From Rhyzopertha dominica (lineage: Eukaryota; Arthropoda; Insecta; Coleoptera; Bostrichidae), in assembly GCA_025024175.1 (NCBI GenBank), contig QCXZ01000041.1, forward strand, positions 15,247,786 to 15,311,785: 64,000 nt of DNA, given 5' to 3'. The position numbers and the translations under genes were made by a program. The number at the start of each line of letters is the position of its first letter. The stretch's first letter is position 1. The notes beneath the pieces were generated by a model, which saw only the letters and a list, made by a program, of their open reading frames with translations, was not told where the DNA came from and ran no database searches. Positions 58,983 to 64,000 of the stretch are shown in pieces.

Positions 58983-59829
58983 AAACTTTTATTGGTTTTT
59001 TGTCCAAAACCTTAACATTTTCCCCATGAACACTACGATCGTTAATCAATACATGTTCAGCTAGAGCACATCTATCACGTTTTGTGGTGATATCACTTTT
59101 TGTGAAAAGCTAATCTATTAGATAGCCATTGGGGAGTTCTTTCTTCTTCTTTCAACTAACACCTGAATTAGAACAACCGCTCAGGAATGAAGCAAGAATT
59201 CGAAGACCATGACGATTTCGCTAAAATACGAATAGAAACCGGTAACCTCTAAATCACCAACTACTGAAGGTTAAAATCGGAGATAAAATATATGTACGTC
59301 ATTAAAATAAATTGCAAAAAAGACAGCTATCTGATGAACGACATCACATACTTTACATACTACAGTTGATCGAGTACCGAAACAAAATAGACGAGAACCT
59401 TAACCGCCTGAAACAACGGAACAGATCGACACAGTTCCGTTAAGGCCGGAAGCAGAGTAATATCCGCAATGGCTCCCATGCCATTTGCAGAAGAAAAACA
59501 AGAAAAAATTCATCTTACTTGGCTGGCTCTGCACTATCGGAACGCACTCTTGGAATATAAGGAACCTGATTGTGTATATTTGCCCTATTTAAGGAGATCT
59601 AATACTGCTACTTTAGCAACAAGTATCTAAAACGATGAATCATAACCGATGAGTACCAAAAAACTGATTTTAGGTATGTGTCACAAACAATATTTTTTTT
59701 GTCAGCGGTTCCCAAAACCATAATTCATAACAAATAGTGAGCTTGAAATTTTAATTACCATGCGACCATAGTAACCAGTTTGTTTAATGTAAACAAAAAT
59801 ATTTAGACGCGTTCTTTTTGCACGGTTTG
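58983..59829. other. no feature recognised
   Basis: AT-rich sequence with no nameable motif. Frames on plus through 59260-59640 are interrupted. Confidence 0.35.
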
Positions 59830-60560
59830 TGGTATAAAATGCAGAATCGCAAAGATAGAACTGAAAAAGCAAAACTATCAGACTTACTTTCGCCAAAATT
59901 CCGTCAAATGTATATGAAAATGAATAGAAGCATTCATTCGATTGAAAGAATTCAACGACATTGTAATTGTAGACGANGATGCAATGTTGAACTATTTACA
60001 TGAAAAGGTAAGTGCCGCTTTTCTCTACATTCAATTATTATGATTACTTTACATTTTCCTATTCCACTCGCAAGAAGTAAAAGCATCTCACTATTATGAG
60101 TCCACAAAGTCAAAAGTCTTGACGCGCTACGAAATTAACACATTTTTGATAAATACAGGAGAGATGAGTGTTTATTAATCAAACACACTTTAATGACATG
60201 CATCAGTTTCATATTTAATTTCATAAGTTGCTCTTCTCATTGGTGTGTGTGGAGCATGTAGGTGCGAAAAGTACATTCACAAAAACTATAAGATATTGTC
60301 TTATAAGTTACAACAATTCCCGATACGAAGAGCAACATCAAGATAGTGTTTCCCACGATAGTGAAAGGTGAAGCTGTTAATGCCGTGGATTTGTATCAAA
60401 AATATTTTGTTAGACAACGACCTATCGTAACGGAAAATGTAGCGGTACAACGTATTGGAATCCATATTGCGGGAAAATGTCCTCTATCGTTGCTGAATTT
60501 TCTAAGCTATACAGACCCATTACTGACTCTAAAAATTTGTTTAAACTGTTTGTTTTAAAC
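59830..60560 (+). pseudogene. Crypton-like tyrosine recombinase, N-terminal and core relic
   Basis: In order across several frames: LLSPKFRQMYMKMN (59885), DAMLNYLHEK (59980), SKVLTRYEINTFL (60110-60150), a GACRCEKYIHKNYK-like block (60255), then TIPDTKSNIK and VKGEAVNAVDLYQKYF (60315-60410), IVTENVAVQR and a GGKC-like block (60470). Crypton-like recombinases have the same order: SAM-like DNA-binding part with NYL.E, SKVLT..EI..FL, GACR with the first catalytic Arg, IPDTK, and R..NGKC. The C-terminal H/Y part (KRHGGW...EGY) is missing; the relic at 4755-5054 shows that part. Stops and frame shifts make it non-functional. Confidence 0.6.
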
Positions 60561-63551
60561 ATGATCGAAACGTTGGAGTAGGATTTTTGTTAGTTTTGAA
60601 ATCAGTGACAGGGTTTCTCCGAATATATACCTTCTGTATTCTACTACACTACTACTTGTGAATACTAGACAAGTACTACAACCTACGGTTCCGAAAGAAG
60701 AGAAAAATTAGCACTGATTAGCAGTAAGGTAGTTGTATCCCGCTATTGGCGGCTTCAATCCTTACCATGCACAATGCAATGATCCTATGAATTAAACAAC
60801 CGCAATGAGTAATATTTTTGTTACACCCGAAACCATTTACGATTTATGTTAAAAATTACTTTTTACACAGTCTTTATCAAATGCTTTCAACATCAGTACC
60901 TTAAACATCAACCATTAGTAGTTCACATCTCACTTTTTAAGACTGGTAGCAAATATGAAGAGATATTATTTTTTTTTGTTCAGACATTTTCGTTGTTGAA
61001 CTGAAATGTTTTCCAAACTCACAAATATACAGACAAAATTAATAAATATTATTATATAATTTATATAATTTTTATAACCAGTAATACAAGCCATGCGCGC
61101 TATGTCAGCAGTGCAGGGTTAGAGGACGCGGCAGATTTNACCATTTGGGTACTAATAAAAGTCAAACCAAGCAAGTTAATAATAATTCCAAATACTGCAC
61201 ATGATGCCATGTAAAGTAGGTGAGTTTTACGGCTTACAGGAGGTAAGTAATAGCCTAAATTGATTGAAACCTCTTTCCATAATGTTCAATAATTCTGTGA
61301 ATTCGTAACAAACACCAGCAGCTTTCCGTGTAATCTCTCCCTTATGGGAGGACTTCCTCAAAGCCCAGGTGGGTATATGATGTTCGTTCTCAAACTGAAA
61401 TACCATGAGGAGCTTGATAAAATAGAACCATCTGATATTTACTGATTTTCAAAATGGAGAAATTATTTATGTCGTACACAGGATACCGGTAGGGGCCCAG
61501 TATTAGATGCCGCCCCGAGCCTTCGAGGATGTTAGTCCGCCGCTGCCCATCAGAGTATACAGAGCATAGCTTCCGACCAAGTTCAGCGTCTGCGGCACAT
61601 GCTGATGTCGACTTAATCTCGTTAACAGGGCTAGAAGGATGGAAGCAAGTTTTTTCACACAATAACAGGTCGTCTTCGGTGACATAGTTATATATACAAA
61701 AATCAATGGAGAAGAAGAAAACCAGTGCGGAATGTTAATTCGGTTACTACCGAAGCAAAAGAAATAACGTGAACCTGAGGGTATTTTGTTTGATTGTAAT
61801 AGAATTGAAAGTGCTCAAAACTGTTAATTTCAGTTTCATTTTGGGTCTGAATAATTTAGTTATTTGAGTTTAGCTTACAAACCTAATAATAAATTCATAT
61901 GCTGCACCTATTAGATTAAATAGGGCTGTGTAGTTCTTGTGTAGAATCATTTTGTTTAATTTGCCTAAATGATCCTCAAAAGTTCGCAAAATAGCTATTT
62001 TAGTAATCTCATTCAAAAAATATAGTTTTCAGAATTTAAGGACTGATACATTTTAGTAAATTATTGGCTTTTAATTGTTTAGAAATAAAAATATCATAAG
62101 TAACACAATATAAGGTAAACTGCAATTATTGCGTGGTTTTCTACAAGGTTTTTTTGCAAGGCATAAAAGTGGTACGAATTCATAACACAGCATGCCGAAA
62201 CAGAACAGCTTTGAAATAACAAAATAGAAACACGGAGCGATGTCTACTCATTTTGCTGGAAACTTTTGCTTTTAGGAAGTTAACCAGTAGGCGACTTCGC
62301 AATATTATTATTTGTGTATTTGTCACGGCGTAAGGAATTTTCATATAGAAGTGCCATATTCACGCAACTTCCCCTAGCGTTTGTTGTGTATGCCATTTCT
62401 ATTGAGCGGGAACTTCTGTCCTCGGTATTTTACGTTGAAACTACTTTCGTTTAGCATTCGTTCTTGAGAATTTCCCTATTCCTGCATAGGGGAGAATGAA
62501 AAATGCATTAGTGCTACGCCTTAGATGCTCTGGAAGTTCTGAATAATTTACGAACGCCATAACTGAAATGGTTTGAATTTAAATGCGTAACTTAAAAATC
62601 CAAATGCGGCACGCACATGTCCTCGACTTTTNTAATCGAAATATGTAAAATATGGAGGTGATCAAACCCTTCGAATAAAATCTAATTGAATTACAGCGAA
62701 CATCGTCATGCATAACGAGGCTTGATCCAACAANCTGCAGCTTTAACAGTATTTAACAATTAATGTAATGTGTTCTCAGTTCTCAGGGCCCCGGTGCTCT
62801 CAGTTTACACCCCTGTTTTCTTTCCTCTCGCACTTATTCTTTATTAATTGGACAGCCCTATAATTTATTCTAATTAAGCTCGTTTCCCCCAAACAGCGTG
62901 CCGTTGCATCGATCTCCAGCGCACACGCTAGAACACATGAAACGCAGAGATGCAGTGCGGTTCATTGAACACATTTTTGCGGAGATTCGCAGAGGCAGTT
63001 TGGCTTTGTAGTTTGAATTAACATAGTTTTGATGAATCTACATGCTTTTTGAGGTTTAGAGGAATGCCAAAATTGTTTAATGAAAAGCTTCGTCCAGTGA
63101 ACAGGATGATTTAAACTAACAGTTCAGTATAAATCTCGTTTAACTATGACACGATTTGAAACCGTAAAAGAAAACATCCAGTACCTTTCTTATTTACTTG
63201 CTTCGCGTGCGGATTCACTACATTCTCTTACTTGCTAAGAATTATTAGGACAAAGTTAATAACACAATCCTTACATACAGCAATCGCATTACACAGTATT
63301 GAAAAACTTTACCGTTTTAATGTGACGGGTGAAGACGGTTCCACTTATAGTTGAATGCAAGAATAAGAAGGAATAGGACGAAAACAAAGGACGGTGGAAG
63401 TAGGAAAAAGCAATAAAATTGCACTTGTTGAATAAGGCCTCAAACTGACAGAAACGACACAAGCATCAATCAGGGCTCTGAGCTAAGCAAGCATTTGCTT
63501 GAAAAGTTAGGAAATTTGGCACCAGTTAATATAAAAAAATCCTGACCATTA
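60561..63551. other. no gene recognised
   Basis: A GC-richer patch at about 61490-61640 holds overlapping frames on minus (61390-61662 and 61503-61706) without a motif. Around 62750-63000 the sequence is also less AT-rich. Nothing else is nameable. Confidence 0.35.
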
Positions 63552-63553
63552 TA

Positions 63554-63913
63554 CAGGGTTTCTATAAATGATTCATGCAACGTGGGCGGCGTCGATTTCT
63601 AAATTCTTTGTGCCGACTTTTTGTAACTGCTGCCAACCTACAATATGCACGGCGATAGTATTTGAAGGTTGCAGATCAATGTCACACCACAGCTCCAAAA
63701 TGTGCGCTTTCTGCANCCTTAAAGTTAATTATCTCACAAAACACTACAGAATATGTTGAAAATACACAGGTATTTTCTCATATTAAAATATATCAAATAA
63801 TTCAAAAATTGACAGATGACAAATAAACGTCACTTTCCTGAGAAGCGGAAAATTGATTTAATCAATAATTTCCTTAAGCGTTTTGGTAACATGAATCATT
63901 TATAGAAACTCTG
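63554..63913. mobile_element. 360-bp MITE
   Basis: Inverted ends CAGGGTTTCTATAAATGATT (63554) and its inverse at 63913 match over about 24 bases with one mismatch. TA lies on both sides (63552-63553, 63914-63915). There is no coding frame of note. It is a TA-duplicating, Tc1/mariner-type non-autonomous element. Confidence 0.75.
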
Positions 63914-64000
63914 TACTATACATTGATAATTCACGGTACTGGAATTACGGCAAGTATAAAATTGACAATTTGTAGGTTTCTTCCATTCAATAAAATTATA

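Overview
The window looks like AT-rich, gene-poor insect nuclear DNA, quite possibly from a beetle. The evidence is its set of mobile-element remains: DUF4817-type Tc1/mariner transposases, jockey-like non-LTR reverse transcriptases, a Penelope-like element, gypsy-like integrase and LTRs, Crypton-like tyrosine recombinases, tRNA-derived SINEs and a P-element-like transposon with a THAP gene. I see no rRNA, no convincing functional tRNA, no CRISPR array and no complete host gene. Two short stretches (11287-11542 minus, 26217-26322 plus) could be host exons. Scattered n's are ambiguous base calls.

Layout. 1-6300: decayed jockey, LTR, DD41D-transposase, tyrosine-recombinase and Penelope remnants. 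8681-9417: two tandem 350-bp units, each with a type I hammerhead ribozyme; a third single copy lies at 58638-58982. 9880-10833: gypsy-like integrase tail, polypurine tract and LTR. 12115-12771 and 46977-47423: two solo LTRs of one family, each with its own 4-bp target duplication. 14713-17975: jockey remnant, RTE-like tail, then a nearly intact DD41D Tc1/mariner element (346-aa transposase with a 54-nt intron, long inverted repeats). 19.9-25.8 kb: gypsy RT and jockey fragments. 33.0-34.7 kb: a broken Tc1-like DD34E element between two oppositely oriented SINE copies. 40541-42996: P-like element with a perfect 8-bp target duplication, inverted CA...TG ends, and a THAP/coiled-coil gene without the catalytic half. 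49372-52763: a long palindromic element into which a second palindromic element has inserted. 59.8-60.6 kb: a second Crypton-like relic. 63554-63913: a small TA-flanked MITE.

How the parts relate. These are independent insertions of different ages, not a pathway or operon. The DD41D element is the only one that still looks able to make its enzyme. Its CAGGGTG ends resemble those of the two nested palindromic elements at 49-53 kb, which carry no transposase and may use such an enzyme in trans. The P-like element could at most make a DNA-binding, dimerising protein. The hammerhead repeats are non-coding RNA elements of the kind called retrozymes, or Penelope terminal repeats. They would depend on a reverse transcriptase from elsewhere.
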